Shown: positions 24,966 to 35,559 of the stretch, one piece after another | Layout of the letters: every line of letters starts with the position of its first letter | Numbering within the stretch: position 1 is the first letter of the stretch | NCBI GenBank assembly: GCA_024699855.1 | Contig: JAMPIQ010000001.1 | Location: forward strand, 6,696,001-6,760,000 | From: Aphelenchoides besseyi | Lineage: Eukaryota; Nematoda; Chromadorea; Rhabditida; Aphelenchoididae | Length of the DNA stretch: 64,000 nucleotides | Direction: 5' to 3' | Program-made: the position numbers and the translations under genes | The notes under the pieces: generated by a model | What the model was told of the DNA's origin: nothing | The model's input: only the letters and a program-made list of their open reading frames with translations | The model's database searches: none

Positions 24966-25645
24966 GAAGTGATAAGAATAGATAAGGTAGTTGGCATCAC
25001 TCAGTAGACAATGGATTACGAGTTTATTTATGATTGGCAGGTTGTTTCTTAATCTCCAAACTTTACCCGGAGTGCTACTGAAGTTCGAATTCGAACATGT
25101 ATATTGACGGCGTTTCTTTGAACACAGTCACATTTACCAAGACATCAACAACTGAGCTGTTAGCTTCAGGTCACATTCTTATGTGAACTTGGACCGTAGG
25201 TTGGTGGTCAATTCTAATTCTATTGGACAATATTTCAAGCTTATTCGTTTAGTTTATGACCTTTTTGAAGTCAGATAATTGATTATTTCTTCCATTATTT
25301 CAACGGGATTATCATCTGGTACACAAGGAAATAGCAATGGATTCCAATTAAATGACAGATTTTACGTTTATCGTCGTAGTCAAGCGCAACGATCGTGAGT
25401 TGATGTCAATCACTTCTTTTATTTGCTTGTAGATCTTTGTTTTGTTGTCCCCTCACTTTCTCATTCAAGGTGAAGCTTTAAATTCAAGTGCACGATTTTG
25501 ATCATTCGCTGATAACAGTTCGCATCTGCAGCTGTTAATTGCTCGAACCCATGTTCACAATTTAGGTGAGTTGAAATAACAACAAACAGAAACGTCAACA
25601 TCGAGATTTTAGCTCGAAAGTTTATGTCCGAAATGTGAACTTCCA

Positions 25646-26100
25646 TTGACTACAGCTCGGGAACCAGTGACCCTAGAAGCGTGTGATTAACAGGACAACA
25701 ACAACCACTCATGAACTCCAAACCCTGTGAATATCGGCGGATTCCAATCAGCCAACAAGCTAAAATACACAACACCCCCCATTCCCTTTTATGACATGTC
25801 CATCGCGCAAATCGATGTAGCTTAGAGATTCTGGCAACAGTCATTGTTTATATTGTGTTAATAGAAAGCTTGAAAGCCTGGCTATTGATTGTGCGTAAAC
25901 TTGTAGACACCGGATAACTGAGAGAGAAATGAGAGGTCTTCAAAACCAAACCATCTGTCGAAAATCGTCCAAAATTGCAAAAGTTTGTGCAGCTCTTACC
26001 ATTGATGATGGTGAGCCCTAATTTGGCACACTTGTTAAGGAGCTTAGAAGATTACGATCATCAAAGTTTGGAGACCTGAAGTTGATCGAGAACAGAATTG
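25646..26100 (+). repeat. dispersed repeat copy 2 of 3 (5' truncated)
   Basis: It starts abruptly at TTGACTACAGCTCGGGAACC, inside the family consensus, and stays close to copy 1 up to GATCGAGAACAGAATTG. The roughly 190 bases present at the left of copies 1 and 3 are missing. Confidence 0.85.
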
Positions 26101-26660
26101 CAAACATAAATATACTCAGAAATCGCTTAAATTTGAAGACTTGGTTTTATCTAGAAGAATTGATCTCCTTTGTTGTAATTTTGATAAATAACTAAATATA
26201 CTATAAGTATCAATTGGTGTAAATTTGGAGTTGATGGACGCATTGGTTTTGGAAATCGAACTGAAAATTTGCCGACCAATCAAACTCCACTACTACTTGT
26301 CGTTTTACGAGAACAACGAAATAGTTGGAAGTGTTATAGAAAGTATGGTCCATAGCCGGAGTCCAAATAAGTATAAAAGAACCAAATAAACTGAAGGATT
26401 ATCCAATAAAATTCGAATCAGCCAACAATCTATTGTTCAATTTCATGTAAGAATATGACCTGAAGCCAACAGCTCAGTGATTGTTGACGTCTTGGTAGAT
26501 GTGATTGCATTCTAAAGGACGCTGCCAATCTCGTTCAAATTCAAAATCACCTCGGGGAAAGCCTGGAAGCGAGAAAACAATCTGATTGGAACGCCGATCA
26601 ATCAATAAAATTGTTCTCTTTTGTCTACCGAGAGATGTTAACCGCCTTCTCTGTTCCTAT

Positions 26661-26775
26661 CACTGGTAGCGACTGCATATTTGACTGCGGGTAACGCCTT
26701 TTGCAGCTTCCATGGTCTCATTCGAGTAGCATATAAACCCTGGAATGAGTCCAAACAGTCACTCCATCGTCTCAT
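26661..26775 (+). promoter_or_regulatory. promoter-like block, copy 1, upstream of a long hairpin
   Basis: It contains GACTGCGGGTAACGCC (26683-26698), ATGGTCTCATTCGA, the TATA-like ATATAAA at 26731-26737, and GAATGAGTCCAAACAGTC. It is duplicated in inverted orientation at 24855-24965. The conserved sequence continues to CATCGTCTC.TTCCT and, after an extra segment in this copy, to CCTCTGCTC, which is the start of the hairpin at 26809. That suggests promoter and transcript start were copied as one unit. Confidence 0.45.
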
Positions 26776-26808
26776 TCCTTTCCTAGTCATTCCTTCTCTA
26801 CTCATTCC

Positions 26809-26922
26809 TCTGCTCTTCTCTCCGCTGGTCGATCAACGCACTATTATCATACACTGTTCACGTTTCAACTAGTGTAGGATAACAGTGCGTTGGATGACCA
26901 AGCGGAGGAATCGAAGAGCAGA
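26809..26922 (+). ncRNA. long imperfect hairpin, microRNA-precursor-like
   Basis: The arms at 26809-26854 and 26872-26922 pair almost throughout around a 17-base loop: TCTGCTCTTC with GAAGAGCAGA, CCGC.TGGTC with GACCAAGCGG, CAACGCACT with AGTGCGTTG, and ACAC with GTGT. A few small bulges break the stem, as in microRNA precursors, although the stem is longer than usual. No known microRNA seed was recognised. It could equally be a MITE. The promoter-like block ending about 35 bases upstream favours a transcribed unit. Confidence 0.4.
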
Positions 26923-26939
26923 CTCCTAGTCCAACTACT

Positions 26940-28300
26940 CGAATCCTTTGACCGTTTCGTTTCCGTCCTCACTTTACTTCTCAGTTTGTGCGAGTTTCCG
27001 TGGGTGTGAGCGGGAATGGAATAACGATTATTTTGATGCCAATCTGCTTTGTTTTTGAACTCTGCAAAGACTAGTTGGTACGAAGATTAGACGAATCAAA
27101 CGAACGTACACGCAAAGGCCTTCGAAATGTATCAATCAGAAAGTAGGACCACCTCCTTCGTCTGAATGATCTGTTTGTTAACTCACTTCAATTTCAGCTG
27201 TCGCACTCGTCGACAGATTACTTTCTGTGTCGTTTGTTGGAACCGCTTTTGCCGTCCTTACCTTTAATCGCGAACTATGAGACAGGAGATCTTCGATTGA
27301 TTGAATTGTTGGCTGTGAATAAGCTCTTCATGACTGTGAGCTGCTGGTGACTGCAGGACAGAAAGCTGCTCATGATTTGGAGAGTTCGACATCCACTTCT
27401 CAGTGAGTCGAAATCAATTGGTTTCAGATCCTGTGTCACTTAACTATCGGATTTATAGGTCTACTCGAAAGTCCTGTGATCAAAGGTAATCTGCGATCTC
27501 CTAACTAATCGGCAATGATGATGGGGAGAAAGTGGAGTTGACGATTGGAAGCAAAGTGTTAAACTTATAGATTGGAGTATGGAGAGTACGTATTTGACAT
27601 TTGTTTTGCAAGATACGAACTTTTACTGAGTAAATTTTTGACTTGAAATTAACACTGAAATCGGTTTTTCTGATCAAACCATATTAAAAGTTGAGCCGAT
27701 TGCCTCGAAAGAACATAGGGTTGTGCGCATCAGTGGGGCTCATCGACATGCAATATATGACAGCATATAAAATAATTACAATGGACTTATTAACTTTGGT
27801 AGAAATCTTTCCTACATTTTTGCTCCAAGTGCGGATTTACATATTTTGGTCGTTACGATGTTTCTCTAATACGTATATTAGCAATTTAGAAAACTCAACT
27901 AATGAGCGTTACAACGGTATATAATACATGGTTCCAAAATAGCTAGTCGCAGAGATACGATCGATGTAATGTGGACAAGAACCTTTTCAGTGAACCGGAC
28001 AAACTCTCCAATTTAGTTTGGCTTCGACTGAAACCCATCTTCGACGCCCGGCCTGATGCCTACAATTCTATTCTAAGGCAGTTACTCAAGAATCTTAAGC
28101 AAAAATGTCCCCTCAATTCTAACTGATGTTTGTTTCTGTTATATCGTTTTTTGTTGTAAACTTTTATTTTGCCGAGTAGAAAATAAAATGTCTTTGACTT
28201 GATAGTCATCACTTTGCATTCGACGTTAGTTTGAACCGTTGTCTAAGATGACAACAGCTTGGGTTTGATGACTTATTCTTTATTTGATTATTGAATTTTA
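26940..28300. other. no supported gene
   Basis: Mostly AT-rich. A short plus-strand stretch at about 27190-27350 reads LPLIANYETGDLRLIELLAV, which looks like part of a helical-repeat protein, but it is followed by stops and has no partner exons, so it is at most a gene relic. Nothing else was recognised. Confidence 0.35.
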
Positions 28301-29970
28301 CGATCAAATTAACTCCTTATGAACCAGAATATCCACCAAAATTAAACAGACGGCGGCAAGAAGGTTGAACCCTCAATACTTCGACAATCTCTCCGGTATT
28401 CCTTTCGACTGTTGATAAAACACTTAAACGTACCGTTAGCTTCGTTCTCAACTGTTTAAAAACTCTTGCCGATTCTCGACCATTACTTCCGCCTTCCATT
28501 TGGCTGAGGATCAATTGGCCAAAAATTGTGAAGTCGCGTTTCGGTTACTTTTATTTCGACTTGAACTCACAATTTACAGACTCGAAGGCCATTACCTTTC
28601 AACCAACTTCTGTGAGCAATGACCGTTGTTCTTTTGTCAACAAACCGTTTCCATGTGAGTACAATTGCCACATTCACTGCCCTCCTGTTGAGCAATCAAC
28701 TGCAACAAAATTTTCGTCCTTCATTCAAGCACATATCAGCGGTTGATTGGGTCGAGGAAACAGGACGAGAGATCGACCAGTTTTTAGCTCGAATCCAACG
28801 ACACTGACAATTCTCGTTTATATTGCTGCAATCAAGAGGTCATGCTGTTTTCCCAACATTTGCTTGTGGAGGTGGCTTGGTTTCAACAACAGCGACGAGT
28901 TTTGGTCAGCTTCCCATGCGAATACCAAAATCGTGAGTTCTCTTTCGACGACTTTGTTTCCAATCAAATTCATGATCGTATGGTTATTTTCGACATCACG
29001 TGCCGTTGAAGCTGACGAATTCGAAAAGCGCTAAGAACGTTGCGATAAAAGAAAAACCGTAAGCAATGCATCAACATCGTTAACACAAATCTCATAGAAA
29101 CGTTGCGCTCACGCGCTGATGCCTCGTTGTTACGTTCGTTAACACCAACGCGTCTAAGGACAAACGTGCGGCTCTTAGTCGATATTTATTGTTGGGTTTA
29201 GACTTACAGAAACACTTAATGCTGATTCGAGAGTTTATGATGGGGACGAAATAGTTCTAGAAAGCCCCATATTCAAAGTTTGTTCAATTTGTATAAGTTA
29301 GTTAATAAATTGAGCTCCACAGAAACCCTCTCTTGGAGTTGAGTGTTCAAACAATAAGAGACATTCCAGAGCGTTCCACAACTACGGTTTGTCCTGATTT
29401 GTATCAGTTATTGTTTGATTATTTCAGGCCCCCGGAGTCACTCACTGGTGATTTGAAATTTTTCTATCAGAAACAAACTATCCTCGAAGGATATCGCATT
29501 TTCTGTTTTACCTTAGGTTTGTTTTGAGTTGTACTATTCATTAATTGGTGATTGAGACGCCGCGAAACAATGATCTGTGATGTGAGTGTTTTGTTCAGAA
29601 AGAAAACACCTCGCGGTTCTCGTAGCTGGAGGTCAGGCTTGGGTGCCGCCAACCAGTATTTAATCGTCGTAGATCTCCCAGAAACCATCATTTGTAGCTG
29701 AGTGGTCCTCGAAGAGTACGCTATTCGAGGTAAGTTTCGATTTCTGTTCTTTTTCTTAACATATTCGGAATTTCAGGATCACTCAGCTCCTCGTCCTTTG
29801 TTTGTTTCAAAACAAACAAGGGAAATTTACAATTCATTTCCCCTGTTGTGTTTGTGTGTGTGTGTGTGTGTACACACAAGATAAGTTTATTCAATTTGTA
29901 TCAATCAGTAACTGACTTATTTTAGACGCCCTCGAATCACTCTCAGCAGTGATTCGAGGGTTTACAAGAC
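28300..29970. other. unassigned AT-rich region with short repeats
   Basis: Several 60-95 codon frames (such as 28528-28746, 28747-29034 and 28317-28514 on minus) show no motif and no splice-compatible neighbours. Related short segments recur at about 29217-29245, 29400-29455 and 29880-29965 (TTATTTCAGGCCCCCGGAGT versus TTATTTTAGACGCCCTCGAA). A (GT)n run lies at about 29852-29872. Confidence 0.35.
29929..29960. repeat. perfect 13-bp inverted repeat with 6-base loop
   Basis: CCCTCGAATCACT at 29929-29941 is the exact reverse complement of AGTGATTCGAGGG at 29948-29960. A degraded relative (GTCACTCACTGGTGATTT) lies near 29440. Its function is unknown; it may be part of a transposon end. Confidence 0.8.
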
Positions 29971-29978
29971 AAATGTGA

Positions 29979-30645
29979 ATACAGTACTGGACAAAAGTTG
30001 GGAAGAAACTTGGCTTATTGCGTTTTTTGCGTGCTTAGTAATGATAGCGTGATTTTTTCAGCTTTTTGGTTTTGTCGTTGAATATTCTTTCATTTTAGAC
30101 GCTTTCGGACGAGAAGTAAGAAACAGTTAAGATACTGTACCCAATTTTACGAAGCATTAAAGGAATGGCGACGAAATGTAATGTTTCCAAGGCGAGTGTT
30201 GAGCGCCTACTCAAAAACCTGAGCAGAAAGACCGGCAAGACTCTCGGCCATCTGATGAAAGTGAATCCACGTCTTCGTCGTCATATTAAACGCCATGTAG
30301 TCAACGAACTTCAAGGCGGTAATCGCGACAAATGGACGATGAATCAATCATGATTCTCGGCGCCATTTGTTCAACCCGAAAAGTGCTGATCGACGTACGT
30401 TCTTCGTCTATCTCTTCAAGTTTTGATGGCAATTTAATCTGTTACCGGTTTGCAACATTCACTACAAGGCAATTAACTACGTTTCGATGCTCATTTTGAA
30501 GTTCTTCCCGTGGATCCGAAGGCAAATGAGACGCCGGTCCTGGGTGTGGCAACGGTAATTGGACGCCTTTGATATAGGTCAAGATGCTAAAATGGCGGCT
30601 AGATCAATAATCAAGTAGACCGTACTGTTTAACACTGAGTCGTCC
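29979..30645 (+). mobile_element. Tc1/mariner-like transposon remnant
   Basis: The left end reads TACAGTACTGGACAAAAGTT, the form of a Tc1-type terminal repeat beginning at TA. About 180 bases on, a frame opens with MATKCNVSKASVERLLKNLS, compatible with the helix-turn-helix of a transposase. Later frames are broken, and GCTAGATCAATAATCAAGTAGA near 30599 matches the 24612 and 24771 units. No intact DDE/DDD catalytic core or matching right end was found. The classification rests on the terminal sequence and weak HTH similarity. Confidence 0.45.
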
Positions 30646-30679
30646 ATTTATGTAGATAAATGTCCATGATGTATCCTTA

Positions 30680-31115
30680 GATGGATTTGTATTTGATTGT
30701 CCATCGTATATGTAGAAGCTCCAAAGCTCAATGCAGCTATTTGAACAACTTCCGAAATACCGAGCTTCCAATCATTCAATTGTTAGTGTCCGCCGGTTTT
30801 CCACAGTTGTGGTCACAATCTAAACTTCTGATTCTATGACAGAGAAATGTCAAGTCGTTTGTATTTGAAATCATATTCGATAATTTCACTGTTTAGTGTT
30901 TTCGAAAACTTTCATTGACTATAGCTCGGGGACCAGTGACTCTAAAAGCGTGTGATTAACAGGACAAAAACAACCACTCATGAACTCTAAACCCTGTGAA
31001 TATCAGCGGAGTCCAATCAGCCAACAAGCTAAAATACACAACACCCCCCATTCCCTTTTATGACATGTCCATCGCGCAAATCAATGTAGCTTAGAGATTC
31101 TGGCAACAGTCATTG
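30680..31115 (+). repeat. dispersed repeat copy 3 of 3 (cut by the gap)
   Basis: It matches copy 1 from GGATTTGTAT through the CAACACCCCCCATTCCC block and runs straight into the run of N at 31116. The assembly probably broke because this family is repetitive. Confidence 0.85.
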
Positions 31116-31215
31116 NNNNNNNNNNNNNNNNNNNNNNNNNNNNNNNNNNNNNNNNNNNNNNNNNNNNNNNNNNNNNNNNNNNNNNNNNNNNNNNNNNNNN
31201 NNNNNNNNNNNNNNN
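31116..31215. other. assembly gap (100 N)
   Basis: Placeholder-length gap. It falls inside a gene (exon 2 of the cysteine synthase-family gene) on one side and inside a dispersed repeat on the other. Confidence 0.98.
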
Positions 31216-31404
31216 TCACCGAACATGCCGGATTCTGCAAAACGTTTGATCGAACGAAAAGAACGCAAAACAAACCAGATATTCCAATTTACAGGCGATT
31301 CGGGCTTTGCAATCGCGGTCGATAACCCGGCGAAGATAAACCATCGGAGTGTTTCCGATCAAACCACAAGCATCTTCGGCAATACACTCCTTTCCATCTT
31401 CCAT
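31216..31404 (-). CDS. cysteine synthase / cystathionine beta-synthase family, N-terminal exons (cut by gap)
   Basis: Exon 1 (31276-31404) starts MEDGKECIAEDACGLIGNTP and continues MVYLRRVIDRDCKARIACKL. Exon 2 (ending at 31234 on the plus-strand scale) begins NPACSV and stops at the gap. LIGNTP and NP.CSV(KDR) are signature positions of fold-type II PLP enzymes such as O-acetylserine sulfhydrylase. The PLP lysine would be the next residue, inside the gap. Nematodes carry several such cysteine synthase-like genes, some acting in cyanide or sulfide detoxification. Which member this is cannot be told from about 49 residues. Confidence 0.8.
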   Translation of the reverse strand: MEDGKECIAEDACGLIGNTPMVYLRRVIDRDCKARIACKLEYLVCFAFFSFDQTFCRIRHVR

Positions 31405-31973
31405 TTCAGTTCTGAATTAAAAAACGATTGAAATTGTTTTGGAGTCGCGAATAAAATCAAGAAATTCGGAAGCTGCTGCAAACAAACCAAAAAATCTCCG
31501 CAAAGTTTTTAACGTTCGTTCTTTACACCCGTGAAATAACAACAGACAGCCGACAAAACGGCAAACCCTCTTGTTTTGCGGGAGTTCAAATGGTGGGTTT
31601 TTGTGGGCAGCGAATGGGCCAACGGTGCACTTGGATTAATTACTTAGCGATATTCGTAGCTCATTTGTGCTCTGCGAGTTTATTAATTCAAAAACAAACC
31701 AGCAGACTCGAAAACGAAAAGTTTTTTGACGAGGAAACAAACGCAGTCGACGAATTTTGGTGTCATTCGCCAAAAAATCAACTTGTTTTGGATATCTAGC
31801 ACTTGTAAACACCCCAGCAGCAAAACATATCGTCCAGATGTTTTCATCGACCAAAAGTGTGCTGGACGCGAACAGAATTCTCGTTAAAATAAGCGTCAAA
31901 TTCAAAGCCAAAGGTCTCTGCAAATTCTCATACACTCATTGTCAACCACTCACTGCTCTGCAACAAGAATACA

Positions 31974-32378
31974 ATGCCAACTATTGCAGTATCTTTGAGT
32001 TGTTTTTCGCCAACGCAAATCCACTGCTCTTTCAATCCCAACAACATTGCGTTTCAAGAGCTTGTCGGTCGACTTTGTAACGGAATTGCTCCTCGCAATC
32101 AACAGGCTCAATCTGTTCCGCCGTCTACTTTGCCTTCAGTTTATTTACACGGTACAAATTCGTTGGGTAAAAGCGAATTGAATGATCACGAAGTTAAATC
32201 GGACAATCGAACAGTCGAAACTCCCGAAGCTTCCGGTGCAACAACAAACACCATCGTTTCGACGCCGCGAGTTGGTTTACACAACGGCCACAACTTCAAA
32301 CATTCTTATTTTTCACTTAGAACTAAACAATTGTATTTAGATGCCAATCAAAATCTTTCGATTCATTCATATCAATGA
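31974..32378 (+). CDS. hypothetical C-terminal exon, 134 codons
   Basis: An uninterrupted frame with balanced, protein-like composition (FQELVGRLCNGIAPRNQQAQ, SELNDHEVKSDNRTVETPEA, ending NLSIHSYQ). No known domain was recognised; the Ser/Thr/Asn-rich character suggests a disordered tail. No upstream exon was identified with confidence, and the ATG at 31974 may be internal. It could be chance. Confidence 0.3.
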   Translation: MPTIAVSLSCFSPTQIHCSFNPNNIAFQELVGRLCNGIAPRNQQAQSVPPSTLPSVYLHGTNSLGKSELNDHEVKSDNRTVETPEASGATTNTIVSTPRVGLHNGHNFKHSYFSLRTKQLYLDANQNLSIHSYQ

Positions 32379-32862
32379 ACGGCTTTAACTCCATAGCGTT
32401 AATTAACCAACTGTAATAGTCGAGTCTTAAGATCATTCCTTATATTGACAAGCAGTTCTTATTCGATTGCCTGTTTGGTTTACGTTCAAGTCTTAAGTGT
32501 TCAACCGAGTTGATTTCTCGTAGTATCTCAACAAGAACCGTTCTAATTCTTTCGTAAACAAACTTCTAATCAAATTCAAACAGTTTGAAATGAACTACAA
32601 CCATTGTATTTTTAGTTGAATATAGCAAAAAGTTCTGGTCTATAGATTTTAAGCACAAAGCAATGGGGGAAAGTTTTGACGGAGATTTTTTTAAACGAAA
32701 ACACAGAAAATGGATGTAGGTAACAATTGACGTGCGATCGAATAGACGATTTGCTTAGACGCGTTTGCGGTGGACGGTGGATAAGACAGATTTGTCGTAC
32801 TCTTACTTGAAGACCCACATCTGAACGAGTAGATTCGATTAGTTGTTTCTGTTCATGTAAAA

Positions 32863-33525
32863 ACAACCCTGTTGGAATGTCGAGAGTGAAGCCAAGATAG
32901 AGCCACCGATCCAGACGGAGTATTTGTGCTCTGGTGGAGCAATGATCTTGATCTTCATGGTCGATGAAGCCAAGGTGGTAATCTCCTTTTGCATACGATC
33001 GTCAATATTCGGGTACATGGTGATACCTCATGAAAGGACGGTGTTGGCGTGCAAGTCCTTACGGATATCGATCTAAAATTCAGGAACGAGAATTAAAAGC
33101 ATCTAATTTGCCATTCACTTACATCACACTTCATGATCGAGTTGTAGGCGGTCTCATGGATACCGGCCGATTCCATACTCAAGAAAGAGGGCTTCTGGAG
33201 AACGAAAAAGTTCGTTTACAATGATCAATGTCTTGTCCATCGGACAATCGTAGGTTTGCTACGAGCGTAACGATGAAGCAGCGGTGGACATGTTTCTCGG
33301 AAATGGCCAGCAGAAAGCGAGCGCTTGATCTAAAAACAAAAGGGTCAACGAAATTCGTGCGATATTTTACAGCTTACATCAGGAGCAATCTTAGGGTTGA
33401 CAACGGTGGTGAGTGAGTAGCTGCGTTCGGTGAGAACCTTCATCAAATAAGTGGTCAAATCCAAACGACAAATGGCGTGCGGCAAAGTGTGATGTTGGTG
33501 GTTGGGAATCGTGTGGCCCGTTACA
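32863..33525 (-). pseudogene. actin pseudogene (3' half), introns retained
   Basis: The minus strand follows the actin C-terminal half in order: ALPHAI-like LPHAICRLDL, YLMKVLTERSYSLTT, then a badly decayed stretch, then ESAG.HETAYNS-like sequence, [53 protein letters not shown] and [10 protein letters not shown]. Many small insertions and deletions shift the frame, and the segment after TTVV no longer matches actin. Two introns with proper GTAAG and TAG ends remain (near 33321-33376 and 33070-33121). It therefore arose by DNA duplication, not by retroposition. Confidence 0.85.
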
Positions 33526-33609
33526 TGTGACAATAATGTTCGAATTTTTTTAAAAAGTTATTTTGGGGCCAAATCGTTGTAATCTTTCAAAAAAACTTGT
33601 GACTTCGGG

Positions 33610-33770
33610 TCGGGGACCTAAAGGCCCCTTGTAACCAACCGCCCCCCGGCTCAGACACGAACTCTTTTGGCGTTGGTTAGTTTGCAAGGCCTTCCCTCGT
33701 CCCCGACACTGGACGACCGATCAGTCCCGTCATTTCGTTGTTTGTAAAGCGACTGATAGGTCGTTCCAGT
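33610..33770. ncRNA. tandem pair of GC-rich hairpins, possible structured RNA
   Basis: Hairpin 1: TCGGGGAC..AAGGCC.CTTG..AACCAAC.GCC at 33610-33642 pairs with GGCGTTGGTT..CAAGGCC..GTCCCCGA at 33669-33706. Hairpin 2 follows at once: ACTGGACGACCGATCAGTC (33708-33726) pairs with GACTGATAGGTCGTTCCAGT (33751-33770). The pair stands out against AT-rich flanks and includes changes that keep pairing. No known RNA family was recognised and the strand is unknown. Confidence 0.4.
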
Positions 33771-33779
33771 CTCGCGTTA

Positions 33780-35550
33780 ATCTATATGGTAATTGTTATT
33801 TACTCCAAATATGCATTGTTGTTGTCCATTGACCGCGGACCGAACCACTTTGACTTTATATGGTTACATATTTGCATTGTTTTGCCTTTTTCAAGAATGC
33901 TTAAACCATTCCGTGGTTTTTAGGTTTTTTTAAGTCATTGAAAATTGTTTGTCATCGAGCTCCGTGACACGACGAAAAGCTGCATCGCGATTTCCAATGG
34001 AGTTTTTACGGCGAGTTTGTTGCTTAATTTATCTTCTTTAAATATTTTTAAATTTTGTTAGGGAGAAATTTCTCAATTGAATGGACGAAATCTGAAATGG
34101 GTTTTTTGCATCGCTCACCGTTATCAAAGAATTGTTTTATAATGGATGGAAGATTCGATTCGCTACATTGAACGAAAACTTGGCATAAAGGACCAAACGA
34201 AGTTATTGTCTGTGAAGTAAGTTTAATAAATGTTCCAATAAATTCTCGATTTTTGAAATTGAACTTGCAAAATTTTTTGACGAGGGATCATGTCCATATT
34301 TTTTACCCAGATAAAATCAATCTTTTTTCAGAAGCATGAGAACTTCAATGCTGGTCCAATACCGAAGTTGTGTAGAGGCCGTCAGAAAAGCAGTTGGCAC
34401 CTGTTGTTGATATGCCCAAAGAGCCGTCCAAACATCACCAGAGATTGATGAAAAAAGTTGGCTTTTTTAATGGTGTAACCTCGGTTTTCGACTCCTACCG
34501 TCGCGAGCCAGCAACCCTGAAGTTGCGTCATGGCGGACGGCGTTCTCGAATTAATGGCAGATGCTGAAGAAGAATCACTTCCTTATCAACCACGGAAAGC
34601 GTGGAGGGACATCAGAAGCCGGCTTCAAGTATGACTGGAAACCCTAGATCAAACGATATGCGTGTGGTAACTCGTAAAGGCATCAATTGCGTTGCGTCCA
34701 GCTTCATGGAGAGGAGCAGCTAAAACTAAATACTCAATTATTAAATGTCATCACGATGACTCGACCGATTTTCTCCAATAGCCATCTTTTCCGGATATAA
34801 TTGAGCTTTTTTCATACAAACTTTTGGAACTTCTGGAAGTTGGAACCGGCAGTTCAGTTCATCCTTCCTTCCAAATACACAGGGGGACTAAGACGGCCAT
34901 GTAAGTACACTTTACTATTTTAAACATATTATAAAGCTAATAGTAAAAAGATAATTACCACGTTCGAATTTAGATACATTGCTACTACTTGGCGTGACGA
35001 TTTTATCCGCCTATGTGACCTTTCCGAGAAAAATGAGTTCAGTATCAAAGCACTCATCCAATTACGTTTGCTGAATGTGCTTTTTTTCATTGGCGATCTT
35101 CATGAAGATAATTGTGGTCAGTATATTTATTACCATAAAATTAAAAACAACAAATCTTGTTTCCCAAAAGCACTTCAATCATTTTCAGGTCAGTGGGAGT
35201 CGACAGATAACGCTGGGCCGTAGCCGGTATACCTAAGACAACCAATAACAACACAAATTGAATTCAGCAAATTTAGTAGACAATCTAGCTCCTGTGATTA
35301 CGACAAACTTAATCGAGTCGTCGATTAGCTTCTGGATGTTGTGAATCGCAACTTCCGACGCAGGTTTCGCCTGCAGAACAAACCGCCTTAGATCACTCAT
35401 CATAACTTTGTGTTAACGTCAACTTTGCTGCCAAGAAAATCGTTGGCTTTTGAGTCAAACGTTTGGAAAACTTTTTCACTTTACATCTCAAGATGCAAAT
35501 AACTTCTTAACAATGATTAGGAACAAATTTGCATAATAGATGTAACGTCA
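33780..35550. other. degenerate sequence, no supported gene
   Basis: Short frames with occasional splice-like sites (for example GTTAG at about 34056 and GAAGTAAGT at about 34215) suggest relics of a gene or element, but no motif could be named and stops are frequent. Confidence 0.3.
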
Positions 35551-35559
35551 AGTGTTCTC

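Noticed and set aside
27190..27350. possible ankyrin-type exon
   Set aside because: One short helical segment without a second repeat, followed by stops.
22900..31115. spliced-leader RNA gene near the 5S gene
   Set aside because: Looked for a leader-like sequence followed by a donor site close to the 5S gene and found none that I could recognise.
31091..31325. open frames through the second N gap
   Set aside because: Same reason. Only the cysteine synthase-family exons on the minus strand carry motifs.
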